Source: Fistularia commersonii (Eukaryota; Chordata; Actinopteri; Syngnathiformes; Fistulariidae). Taken from it: a stretch of DNA of 64,000 nt. Shown piece after piece: positions 27,701 to 40,800 of this stretch (position 1 is the first letter of the stretch; each line of letters starts with the position of its first letter). A program made the translations under genes and the position numbers. Location of the stretch: positions 9,624,501-9,688,500 of the forward strand of contig JBBMNZ010000019.1 of assembly GCA_037954325.1 (NCBI GenBank). The letters run 5' to 3'. Below the pieces are notes generated by a model. That model did not search any database. It was not told where the DNA came from and worked only from the letters and a program-made list of their open reading frames with translations.

Positions 27701-30004
27701 ATATTCTCTACACTTTCAAATCAAATGCCACACAAAGACTACATTGATTTCTTAATGAAAATGGGATACAAGAATGTGTTTTTCTTGGCATTAGAATGAC
27801 AACCACGAAAGGATTTTCTTTTTTTTTTGGTCAAGGCAAAATACACTAGTTTATTGTAACTAGATCGTTAAGAAAATCGTGGGATAAGAAAAGTGCAATT
27901 GATACTCAAAAATTCCAAATAAAATTTGATTTTTGAAAACCGCTGTTGGGTTAACAGATAACACACTCAGACATACAGGAAGCAACAATTTCTGACCTGA
28001 ACAGATATTTTCTTAAGTCTGTTAATGCCAAAGTTATCATACATTTGATCAGAATGAGATTATTCTTCCCAACAACCTTAAATAATGAATGTGTCTCTTT
28101 GCATTGCTTACACCTGAGAGAGTACTAGAGTCAGACATTGAAGCCATACCTACAAACTATTCCCATCTTTCTACTCACGCCCCTGTTGCCACGGGGATGA
28201 AGACAAACCCGCTGTATCATTTGTATAAGATGTATTGACAAAAGTGTCTCAGCTATTTTCATTATCCTGCATTTAGATTAGATGACAATGCTAACATATG
28301 CTAACATGTCAACATACAGGACAAGGAAGTGCTTTTGCATCCAGAGGAAGCCCTGAAAATAAGTCAAAAGAAAAAATGTTCCCATCTGACTGCATGAATT
28401 TTGATCGATTCCAACTGAACTGATATTCATGTTGTTTTGTTTCCTGATTCCAGTTTAACAACTTTCTGCTATTATTACCATCTATTTGTCACATGGACTC
28501 TACTTAGTGGTGGATTTGTCTTTACCAACCATCCTAATGTAGACCAGCTGTGGTCATAGTATGTCTGTATCTTAAACTCATTTCTTCCTGCACTGTAGAG
28601 ATGGGAACAAGGATTTGACTTTTCTTTCATCAAATCTTTTTACTTCATGAATTTTCAAGGGAACTGGTGTGTTTTTTCCCTGTCTTCTTTTCTCTCAATG
28701 CACGTGCATTACTTTCAAACCCCTTTAACATGTGTCAACAAGTTTCACTTTTGGCTGAAGTTAATTGATGTTAAGTCTGGAAGTACTTTGGAGAAATTGC
28801 AGGAAACCAATTTGAGTGTTAAGTATGCCAAACAAAGTTTGTGCTACCAAAGCACTACTAGTACAGTGCTTCAGCATGTTATTATTGCATACAGAACCGC
28901 TGGCAGAAAACTCTGCAGCAGCAACCAAGTGTAGAGGCTTTCAGCACCAGAGGACACCGCTGCGATAGGGTCCTCTGAGCTTTGTGGAGGATATTATCAG
29001 CATTCACTGGAGCCAGACTCCATGGAACATCCCAGAGAGTAATCGCAAACTCAGCTTGCCCAATGTAAAGCTGAAAGAGTTGGGTCTTTATATCTTATTT
29101 TCTTGGATTTATTTTGGCTTTTTAATCATATTATTCATATTATCAATCATATTATTGTCAATACAGCTGATATTTATCATCATGTAGTTGTTGGTCTTCA
29201 ACTTCTTTTCCACATTTGTCAACTCCTGTGCAAACTAGAACAATGCTTACTTATCATGCTGTAGATAACAAGTGGAAGAGCACGCTGTGAACACATGAAT
29301 AAATGGTTCTTCACATCACATGGCAACTGTAACTCCGTCTAAGGTCTTTTTTCCAAAATGAATTTGCAAAAATCAGCAATAACAAACACAACAAAGACCA
29401 TTCTCATCATCTGAATTTCTTCTCAGCTCTCAGTGAGGAGTTAGCCATGTATCTGTCCCCCCAACACTTGACCAGTCATTGATCACAACAGCGTCTCTGC
29501 GAGAGTTCCAGCTCTCCCTTTCACCGCCACCGTGCACTGCAGACCCAGCTCAAGCCCAGTTGCTTGTGAAGAGACGCAGTGCAGATATGAGCACTTGAAA
29601 CCTGCCTGAATTACACCTGTTCACATTTTGTCCATGGAACCGAGGCAGCCCGCAGTCACTGCGAGGAGACTTTGACTTTTCTAGTAACTCACTGAGGTTG
29701 GAAGATTTATTGTGAGTTGTCCATGGTGCTGAAAAAGCACAAAGCACTATTTGTTAGAAATTTCCAGTCGTAACAGACAGCATTCATTCAAGGAAATGAA
29801 AAGGAAATGAAATGTGCTTTCTGCTTTTCCTGTCTTGCTAATCTTGCTCAATGCAAAGCGAAAATGGTACGCTGAGGTCCACCAACAACCTTCTATCATC
29901 TCAGCCTGTCCATTCTATGAAAGGTAAACATTATGGAGTCCAAAACCATAAAATTAAACACATATAATTGCTGTTTTCTTGTGTTTACTTTTCAAGCATT
30001 TGGG
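21772..30004. other. Unique-looking non-coding DNA, possible conserved elements
   Basis: No gene is supported. The block at about 23750-24560 is of moderate GC, lacks simple repeats and carries several TAAT/ATTAA cores, the look of a conserved non-coding element, but this cannot be shown from one sequence. A poly-A run lies at 27229-27246. Confidence 0.5.
22830..22868. repeat. Inverted repeat with perfect 11-bp arms (hairpin)
   Basis: GCTATATTTCA (22830-22840) and TGAAATATAGC (22858-22868) are exact reverse complements with a 17-base loop. The arms are AT-rich, so the stem is less stable than the one at 11.65 kb. No flanking transposon signature was seen. Confidence 0.8.
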
Positions 30005-31850
30005 GTTGAAGCTCTTGTGGCAGCAGGAAGGGCATCAGGTGCCAAAACCAAAATGGGAATCAAACCTACAAATCTCAAAGCAAGAAAAGTTGGTTGACAT
30101 GATGCAGAGAAGGAGAGTGGATATACTGTGTGCCCAGGAGTCCGGGTAGAGAGGTAGAGAGGCTCGAAGCTTCAGTGCAACTTTTAAGTTATACTGTCAT
30201 GGTATTGATAGGAAGAGAAATGAAGTAGACGTTATCTTGAAGGAGGAGTTCTGGAGGAGAAAAGACTGTCAGATAGACTTATGAGTCTGAAGCTGGGAAT
30301 TAAAGGTGTGATGCTTAATGTTGTTAGTGGCTATGCTAGGTGAGATGTGAGTAAGAGGACAAGCGCACTTGATGAAATGATGCAGAATGTCCTCAGAGAT
30401 GAGAAGGGTAATTGGTGCAAGGGTGAGGTGATGAAGAGGTTATGGGGAGGTTTGGTATCCAGGATAGGAACACAGTGCGACAGATAGTCTTTGCAAAAAG
30501 GATTGATGGCTATAGTGAATATTTTTCTCTAGAAGAAGCAACATAGGATAACCTGTAAGAGCAGAGGTTGGAGCACACAGGTAGACTACATCTTGTCTAG
30601 ACAATGTAAATTAAAGAAGATCAGTGACTGCAAAGTAGTGGTAGGTCTCATTGTAGGTAGACTGCATATGATGGTGGTTTGCAGGATGACTCTGGTGACA
30701 AGAAAGATGAAAGAGACAAAGGCAGAGCAGAGGAGGAAGTGATGGAAGCTAAAACAGGAGGATTGTGAGTGTTATATGGTTTTCAGCCATCACAGCCACT
30801 GCTCCATTCTGAGGAATGGAGCAGTGTGATGGTGCCAATTTTCAAGAATAAAGGAGATGTGCAGAAGTAGCAGTATGATTTCATGCCGAGAATACTACGG
30901 ATGCAGTGTTTGCTTTAAGAATTCTGGTAGAGAAGTACAGAAGGTCAGAGGGAGCTGCATTTTGCTTTTGAAGACCAAGAAAAAGCAAACAACAGGGTGC
31001 CAAGAGATGAACTATGGCATTGTGTGGAAGAAGGAAGACTTCCTCCAGAGGACGTCTGGAGTGGCAGAGAAGTATCTAAGACTGGTGCCGGACAAATATG
31101 CGAGTTGAGAGACAGTGGTGAGGTGTGCTGTAGATGTGATAATGAAAGAATGAAAGAAAGAATGACAGCCACAGAGAGACAAAATATGTGTGAGAATGAG
31201 AGGGATCCAATTTGGAACTGTGAGGCTACAGGAAGTGAGAAAAGGAGGTTGAGGGTTTCAAGTGCTCTGGGTCAACAGTCCAGAGCAATGGAGAGTGTGG
31301 AAAAGATGTGAAGAAATGAGTTCAGGCTGGTTGGAACAGGTGGAGAAAAGAGTCAGGGGTAATGGCTGATAAAAGAGTATCAGCCAGAATGGAAGGAAAG
31401 GCATACAAGACAGTGGTGAGACCAACAATCCTGTATGGTTAAGAGACAGCAACACTGACAAAGACAGGGAGCAGGGCTGGAGGTAGCACAGATGACGATG
31501 TTGAAGTTCTCTTTGGGAGTGATGAGGATGGATAGAATCAGGAATCAGTCCATCAGAGGGACAGCACATGTTAAATGTTTTGGAGATCAGGGAAGGTCAG
31601 AGAAGCCAGGCTGAGATAGTTCGGTCATGTGCTGAGGTGGGATAGTGATTACTGTATATTGGGAGAAGGATGCTGGTGTTGGAAATGCAAGGCAGGAGGT
31701 CTAGAGGATTTATGAAGATTTATGGATGTAGTGAAAGAGGACATAGATGGTGTGAAAGAAAGGAATACAGAGAATAGAGTTTGATGGAGTGGGCGATTTG
31801 CTGCAATGACCACTGAAGGGGTTGAAGATCTTGAGGGAAACCTCAACCTT
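30005..31850 (+). mobile_element. RTE-clade (Rex3-like) LINE remnant, internally deleted
   Basis: The 5' end carries the typical leader 'GCAGGAAGGGCATCAGGTG' (about 30020). Endonuclease blocks follow: 'RRVDILCAQES' and 'YCHGIDRKRNEVDV' (30100-30240), then a frame resembling 'GGLVSRIGTQCD' (30445-30480). RT blocks appear near 30800-31130, including 'FAFEDQEKANNRVPRDELW', which matches the RTE 'F.D.EKAYDRVPR' block with the catalytic-region Tyr changed. The YxDD region is absent: the frame jumps at about 31130 to a downstream block ('NMCENERDPIWN'). C-terminal blocks continue to about 31830, ending in a remnant of the 3' 'GACCCCTGAAGGG' signature (31811-31827). Many stops show it is inactive. 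At 1.85 kb it is well short of a full RTE element (about 3 kb). Confidence 0.8.
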
Positions 31851-34800
31851 GGTGGCTACCTCAGCATCCACACAGTGGCCTTCAAACCTTATTCAACATT
31901 GTATTTTTTATCCACATGCACCACATGAATGAATACACACGTACACTCATGCATACATAGACACACACAAAGGATATAGAAGGATGCTCATTTTGGACAC
32001 ACATTGGATTCTGATCAATTCTCTCACTTAATGCTCACGCAAGACAGCAAACAACAATTCTTGCAAAGTGCCAAAGAATCCTGTTAAAAAAAATGTATCA
32101 AGGGCCTGGTTTTAATTATATGCTGGCTGTCAGCTCAGCACAGTATGAGGTAGTGTTCGGAGAAAGGTTGGAGAAATTCAAGGCTGCAGTCTAGTCATGG
32201 ACAGCGGGTACTTTCTCTCATACCGCCTTGGGTATACGACCTGAAATCCAAGCACAACAGCGAGCACCTTCTAGAGTCAGAGAGTAGCTTTGTCCAATCT
32301 CAGAGCTGGTGTTTACAGACATGACTGACTAATGCCACCGGCGTCTATCTTATGTCATGATGACGAAAGGCTTGGACTTTGTTTATAACCAAGCTGCCAG
32401 ATTGATCTGACCTTGTTTACAGTGTGCTTAGAGCTCCCTCAGGATACATTTAAAACCCTTCCCTAAAACATCAATATTTGCATAACATGGAATGCTCAAC
32501 ACAAGGATTTTCATGGAAGGATTTGCATTTTGGCTTGATATGATATTAAGAAGCATATTTCACTGGGTCACAGTTAACAGCCTTCTCTTGTACAGCGTAT
32601 ATATATATGGGCTATGTGCAAAAGAAAGTTGTAAACAGCCATATATCTTTTTTTAATTTTAAGGCTGATCGCATGTCATTTCTCCTTTGAAATCTCAGGT
32701 CATGTGGAGGCTCACCGACTGTCAGCAGCCGTGACATGTAACTGCCAAGAAATTGATTTCACTGCTCAGCACATTTCAGATGTGCAACCACTTCTGGTTT
32801 ATTGGTGTACAATGTTAAATAACTAACAGACATTATTCCCTCCACTATAGCACATACAGCTGTGCACTGAACAATAAAAATGACAAAGAGTCAGTTGAAT
32901 GGGCGAAGCAAACAAGAGAACAGAACTCCTCTGGGAAGCAAAATAGTTTTATCCTGTGAGGATGAATAGATAAAAGGATATTAAAACAGATTTGCCTTTG
33001 TTCAAATTAATATTTTATTCTTTCAGGTCACGCTGGTCTAAAAAGCAAAAAAACAGACCTCTTTACCAGGTAAAGGTTGAATTTATGTGAGAAATAGTTG
33101 TCGTTAACTTTATCAGCACTACAAAGATGCACCTGTAGCTTTAGATATACATTACAGCCTTATATACATATCCTTGTATGCACCCAGCACTCTCATTTTG
33201 GCGTCGTCAGATTAACAGCCAATATAATCAGATCTCCGCTTGACTTGGATGACCCACTGACCATGTGAAACTAGGAAATATTGGCAGTAACTCACACTCA
33301 ACACATGGCTGTAGTATCAAAAAGTAGGTTTGCTAAAAAAGGAAAAGTACACCGCTACTGTTATGGCACTCGTGTTCACAGCTGTCCGGGCCTAGTTGGC
33401 AGACATCACAATAACCCCCATGTAGAAAACCAAAAAAAAAAAACTGCCTCACAAGGTAATTTCCTGAGGATTAGTACTCATAATTCAGGAAAAGTATTAA
33501 CACAAGCTATCTGTAATCAATTCCTTCATAAGGACACAACAATAAAAGCTATTTATGTAATGCGCAAAGGAAATCTTTGTCCAACTTGCGCTGAACTGCA
33601 TTCTGTCAAGTAGCCTTCAACAAATAAAAATGCAGCAACACAGAGGGCCTGCTTGAATTTGTGAAAATATTATCATTGAGAATGAACTAACAAATACTAT
33701 CTTGTTTTAAGTAATTGTATAGGTTTACTGCCATGAATAAATCAATAACTGTCTCATTCAGCATAATCTTACATGCTTGCTTTAAGGAAAACTGGAACCC
33801 TCACAGGAAATGGCCTTTATTAAGTTGCTCTAGCACCTTTGAGGGCATTTGTCATGGAAAATGTTATATTCTGGTTTGGTGTGTAAAAGTGAAAGTCCGA
33901 TGGGTATTTTCTTTCAACTTTACAGATGGATGAACATATTTGTACTTTCTGAGGGACACTGGTGAGAGAAAACTAAAAAGAGTGAGGACCTCAGGCAAGC
34001 TGATCTCTGCTCAGTCACAGAACACTGCAGCCGGAGCCGCCATGCAAGGGGGCGCAGGCGCAGGTTTCACTCAGGATGTCTGCCGGACTGTTTGAAAGGA
34101 AGCTTTAAACAAAATACAAAAAAAGGTACGTGGGAGGATAATTTGAAGGAGATAAGAGGAAAACAGTTACTGCATGTGTTCGACTCGTCAATCATTTCTA
34201 TGCACTTGGGATTTGAGCAAAATAGGGGGAATCAGCTGCCGGCGTGCGTGTTGACCCCTAAGATTCCAATGGCAGGTGTTGCTGAATGATATCCAGGGAT
34301 TTGTGAGTCTTGACTGCATGACTTACATGCATGTGTCACTCTATGAAAATTAGCATGTTACACACGGTTACAGCTGTCGCATACGGCTATTGCGACAGGA
34401 ATACCAAAACTCAGCTTAGGGTGCCACCATTGTTTTGCCATTGATCACTGTCATTATCACCTCTCTTCCCTGCTGTTTTCTTTTGCAAAGAATGGATTTC
34501 CACACACCCAGCCTCAGGGGATCATTCCGTCAGTGGACAAGGATAGTTATGGGTTTTGCAATACAGCACCACAGGAGATGTCACCTACTACTGGTCGCCA
34601 GGTAACGTTTACATGCCAGAGGAATACTAGGGTGACCATAAGAGTACCCTTTCACATCATGTTATAAAATACAACCTGAAATTTACAATCCACTTCTTGT
34701 ATAACAGTAACCTAACCATCCCCCCAAATCACGAATGTATTGTTACAATGGGTGATTACGGTGTGGGAAAGCCTAAGCAATGAGTGCAGGATGGCGGTGG

Positions 34801-37800
34801 TCTGTGAAGGGTCTGGCTGGATCATTGCAGCAGTCCGTTCTGAAGTGCACTGCACACACATGCACACACCAAAGTTCAGTGCATTGTGTGTCTGCTCATT
34901 TTTAAAGGAGAACATGTGCTAAGGAGGATGAAAAATGACCTGAAGAGTTTGTATTGGTCCCTCAATGCTGGCGTTCCAAATCCTGTGAATGCACTCAGCG
35001 AGCTTGGGGAACAAAAATCGGGCTGAATGCCTTCTGTCTCTTGCTGACTGAAAAGTCTAGAGCCCAACTTTTCAGCCGAGGCATTTATCGACATGGAGTC
35101 TTGATCAATAAGCTTGGTGTTGGTTACAAAAACTTGATTAGGATATTAGCTAAACACCATCACTTATCCCATAAATATGTAAACCTCTAGTATTACCCCT
35201 CACAATATCAGATGAACTGAGCAGCTGCAAAATGTACTATTGGCCACGTAGTCAAGGTTCCAGGGTTTGAGTGAGTGGGTTCAAAAAACAAAAGAGGTAT
35301 TGATTACACTGCTGGGTTCTTTCTACCAGAATGCTGCTTAAAGTTCCCACAATGTAAATATTTCACCACAAGCCTTCACTCAAAGCAATGTTTCCCAGAA
35401 GACGGGGCAGCAATTGGCATCCATCAATCCCATGGTGCAAGAGTGCATTTTGGTCTGTCAGTCATAGTAACTGGAGAGTGAGGGAAAGAGGAACTGCTGG
35501 ACTCTTGCAAAGGAAGACAATCCATGTCCCTGCAGCTACAAGACCCGGTGCACGAGCTGGTTCTTCAAGATTGAGAAAATGTGTTTCAGGCCAAGGTTTG
35601 CACCACATATAAAAAAGAAAATATGTTCATAGAAGACAAACGTTCCATTTTGGTTAGGGCAAAAAACTAAATAAAACTTCACGTCCTATATAACTGATGA
35701 CACTTATGTCTCCTGGAATTTTAGAGAAGAGGCAGAGACACTGGCATCCCTTGGAAGTTTGCTTATTTAAGGCCATTTAGAGAAACTATATATTGCATGA
35801 ACTGACCAGAACAATTCCAGAACATGCAGAGAAAGTCAGTTTACTCAAGTAAGTTAAGGTACTAATTTGACATCTAAATTACCGAGTGTACCAGGTCCTA
35901 CAGGGTTGTCTCCAGAGTTTGATTCTACAGGAGACTAATCTGCTCACTCACACTTACTACTCATCAACGCGAGGAGAAATGTTTTATCATCATTGAGCTC
36001 GCGTTTCATTCCTGTCTCTGTTTTTTGTCACTCGTGATTAAAAAGATCATAGGGATGTTGCTCGAGGACTTCTTGCATTAAAATTACAATACAGATGCTG
36101 GAAATAGCATTGTTTAAGGTCGCTTTCAGCACCATCTCTTTGAGACTAAAGCATCGCAACAGATGGGCTGAAATCTCATATTTCCTGCATGTCACTATTT
36201 TAGTCTCCAGTGTTGTTCTGCTGCCTTTCATAAGGTCTTTGAGGTCAAAGGCCTTGTCCCTGCTAAGGGAAACAGGCTGTAAACAACTGAGAGGTCTCTC
36301 CCAACTTCCACTTTTGTTTGTCGGTGCTGACGTCAGCATGTGGGATCTGTGGCATCTCCATGGAGTCTTAAGGGTTCGGAGAGGTGGTGATTGATAGATG
36401 AGCTCAGGGAATCATCAAACATGGCTCAGTCGCCTGTCTCCAGACCTCGCCTTCACCAGACAGCAGAGTCTGCCTGTCTGCCCGCCTACCAGCCTGCATA
36501 TCCACGCTTTGGCAAATCTTGTCAACACTGAGTGACTGGTGTTATTGTGTGGTGCAGAACAAGTGTGTAATGACCTCAGGTCACAGCAGGCAGTACACAT
36601 GTATCGGTCTGAATTCCAGGATTTCTCTTTCCTTTCTCTTTTTTCTGAGTTTGATAAAAACTCATCCAACTTAATTTATCTGCATGACTGAACCTTTTTC
36701 AGGATTTTGAAAATAAAGAGGTCGGGAAGAACAGGGGAGGCTTGAATGTCATGATATTTAGAAACTTCTTATCAAAAGCCTGCATTTAATATCTGCTTTG
36801 ATTTCACAAAAAAAATAAATAAATAAAATCAGGTAAGACCCAAACAGTCAGTGCTTCTAACAAAGTTGTTCCTATTTTTGTCATTCCTTTGAAATAATAT
36901 TCTGGATTTTTATCTTAATTTGAAGTAATTTATTGTTGATCTTGAGGTAAAATAATGTCATTTAAAAAAAAAAAAAAAAAAAAGATACTTAATCTTGGTT
37001 AATGGACACTTGGGTTCTAGTCCCTGTGGCGAGGGCATGAAACTGGAACTTTAAAATACATATTAAAATAAATAAATTCATCATAAATATCATATATTTA
37101 TTCTGCAAAATGGGCGCGGAAGCCTTTTTAGCCTGTTAAAAATCTCAAGGTGAAACAAAAATCTGCTGCTGCCACAGCCATTTTGCTTTGGACCAGTGCA
37201 CAACTGCAAGTCGAGCGGAAGGTCGGATTGGTTGAGTAGATGATGGAGTATGAAATGCCCTTCAAAACTAAAATATTCAACTCGCTAAGTAACATTCATT
37301 TCCAGTTCAGCTCTAATCCTATAGCTTAAAAATCGTAAAGATAAAAAATACTCCTTGAAAAGGTGGGCAGGATAATTTGCTGTCCACAAAAGAAGAAGTC
37401 CACAAAATAGAAAAAAATGAATTCATTTTAGCTATATTTTGATGGTTTGTCGATAGTGTGTTAGAAAGTAACATTAATATAACATGACAACTGACCGTAA
37501 CAAATACAGACGGGATACACTGGAACCATTTCTGAATGAATGTTACTGTCGAGAAACAGAAATAATGTTGATCTGACATTGAACGGCGTGAGGCAGTTCT
37601 GACACAAACACGTGAGACAAGAGTCATTATTGGATTTTTAAGCATGTGTCAACCTTGATTCATGACACGATGCCAGAACACGCCGTGCAGCCTGGTTAAT
37701 ATCAGGCACAATATGGTGGATATATCCTATTGATACCCCTCCAGGGTGAATAGATAGAGAACAGAAGGAACACAAACTGGCCTTTCAGCTGCACTTTCCA

Positions 37801-40800
37801 TCAACCTCTCTCTCTTTCCCTCTCTCTCCCTCTCATCTGTCTGTCGCTGTTGTGTCTTGGCTGAACTGCAGCAGCCGGGATGAGCCTTTCAGTAGGGGCT
37901 ACTACACTCTCACCTTCTGTAATCCCCCCATCCAGCTCCACCCCGGAGGGACTGCAGACATGCCAAGCACCTGTCTGCTGGGACTCACACACTCTCATCC
38001 AGGCGCTGCAGCCGCCTCTTGCAACTGTTCACTGAGCTGTGATACTGGAGTATTTGGAAGAGGTTTAGAAATGGGGCTACAATGACTTGTTCATTTGTTC
38101 CTCCGCAACACTGAGAGCAGGACAAGTGGTATGGTTAATAAATGAATGACTTGAGGTTTCTTCTATGGTGTCAGAAAATCACTCAAAGGGCATTATATTA
38201 CAAATCCAGCAGTCCAAAAACAATAAAGATTCCTAAGGTCAATGCAATATCAAAAAATGAATGACCATGGGTTACATACAGGCTTTAACACTCTTGAGGT
38301 GTCATAGGTCATGTTCATATGGCTCCCGCCATTTCAGGTTTTCCTGGAGCAGATATAAAACATACATTCTGTACTTGCGTTAGTCAGCATTGTGAGTCAT
38401 AAATATTCCACTGCATAAACAGGAGGAAAAATACCCTTTCAAATGGGGAAGGATTGAAGGAAGTTTTAACTTGGATCTAAGCCACGAGGTTTCGCTAACA
38501 AACCTGTTTGAACCGAAACACGATCCTCCCCCAAAACCCAGCCGAGTGTTTACACATCGTAACACGTCATAATTTGATCAAATCATTGGTTGAACAAGTT
38601 AAACTAAGTGGCATCAGTGGTGCATTCCAAGAAATACAGACAAAAAGACTCCAATCAATATGGACGACATGGAACTGTAATGAAAATGATTTGAATACGA
38701 GCATCATTTTTGCTCATTTACAGGAAAACTCTGCAGGGCTACTTGACATAAGTGATGGATTGGAAAATTTGCGGTATGTTTCCTCTTCCGTCAAATAACT
38801 ACAACGTGCACTTTCACCACCACATTACAATCTCACTCTCAACACAGAGATTCAGACAGTCAGTCCCGTTTACTGCTTCGCTCTGATAATTATAGGATCC
38901 AATATTTGCCTGGAGTTAGAAGACAACTTTTTACAGCTGGACTTCATCCCAGGAATTAATTCTGGGTTCATGTCGGCTCAGCGGACATCTATCCTCAATA
39001 CCAAGGCATGGAAAGGAAAAGGTGTTGATCCCAGATCTTGGCAACCACACTGGACCCGCCCCGTGTTCATCTTCTCCATAATAATTGTTCTATTCTTCAG
39101 GGGGATCTAGTGTTCTTGTCAAAATGTTTGCTGATACAGCAGTATCTGCACAAAGACAGCATTTTTGTAGCAGGTAACATATGTTGGATGCGCCGCATAA
39201 TCAGGGGCTTAATAATTCGTATAGATATACGTAAGATTAATTTTTGTTCACTTATTTTTTGTGGAATAGGCTTGAACTTTTGCTTTTTCCGCCCATTGTT
39301 TTTCAATGCTATAGTTTAAATGGCAAGAAGTTAAATGCGAAAAAAAAAAAAAAAAAAAAGAATTCCCTGTTTTTAAAGACAGAAATTGAGCAACAGTCCA
39401 CTAAAAGGCTAAGAACACCTGGAGGTATTGGAAGGAAATATAACGGTATTTCAAAAATGAATGAGAAACCATACAACATTTCGGAAAGACATTATCAATG
39501 AACTGACAACATTTTCAGTGGTTTAAAGCCAGAAATACTCCACGACCATCATCAGGTCATTTTCTACAAGATACTGACTGATCCTCATCTTTCAGCCGAA
39601 AGAAAATGAGCGTTTTTTTTTTCCACCCTTCAAACTCCCTGATATAATCTTTTTTTTTTTTTTCAAATTTCGTTAACCCCAGCTGGAGGCCTTGTTAGCA
39701 TCAGTCACTCCTTGAAGGCAGCCTCTGGCATACTATTACTTCGAAGTGTCATTTCTTTCCTGAACAGACCCTCTGTTGTTTCCAGTGACATGCGTGGTGC
39801 ACTGCATTAACTCATTGAAGCATGCTGACTTCCTTACTCCCCGGTGAGTCTGCACAGCCTCCCAGAAGACTGTGGAGTGTGAGGAGGAAGGAAGGAGGCT
39901 ATAAAAGGACAGGAGGGATAAAAAAAAAGTGAAAAAAAAAAGAAAACAGTGCAACACACCAGAGCAAACAGTGCCCAGCTTGCCTTGTTTACTACGAAGG
40001 CCGTCTAATGCGGAACCTCGGGACAGAGTGTGGCTGATTTATCTTGCATGCAAGACAGTGTGTGAAAAACATTATTACACTTCTTATTAAGAACCGGACT
40101 TTACAATTTCTCAAGTGTTAACCCAAGCCAACCTGTCTATGACTCATGCGGTCTGTTGACAATTGTATAACTGAGTAATGGCTTTTGAGGTTTATCACAT
40201 CAGAAACCTGCTACTTCTTCTCATTTAGTCGCTGTTTTTTTCCAGCCCCGACTCATAATTCCGTCTCTCCCTCTCGTGTCTGCTCTCCTACAGAAATGCC
40301 CTCATGCAGCTAAGGTTGTGTAAACTTGGAAAAGAAAACACTGCGATGGTCAGCAATGGAGAAAAGACCACATCTTGTCCTGAAACTCTGAGAGGAAGGT
40401 TTCAATGAGCAAACTGGAGCAGAAGACCACATGAGGGAAGCTGTGATGAAAACCCCTTGGTACACAGTGCAAATCAAAGCACAGTCATCTAAGTGTTTTT
40501 CCACACACTTTGAACAGACTGGGGGGAGAGGAGCCAGACACCAGCGCTGTCTGCTCTCCTGTGAACGTCTCAAAATGAAAATGTGTGCTTTATGTTCAAA
40601 ACCTGAGAGGAGACGACGAGGACTCAATGGCCAGTGCTCGTGACGTGGTTCTGGTAGCGGCTGACCTTCCAGAGGCCTTTTGACTCATAGAAATAGGGAT
40701 CACTTCACTGCAGCATGCAACAACTGCATGATCTTAAAGGGGCCGTTGCAACTGATGATTAAACAGCATATGGTTGACAGGTTGCCATCAACTTAACACT

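Noticed and set aside
34030..34100. ATG in a GCCGCC context at 34042 with a short GC-rich frame
   Set aside because: The frame closes after about 17 codons, has no good splice donor and no homology that I recognise.
37801..37840. CT-rich tract considered as a Gly-X-Y collagen exon on the minus strand
   Set aside because: It is a simple pyrimidine repeat; the minus strand gives Arg-Glu repeats and no glycine at every third position.
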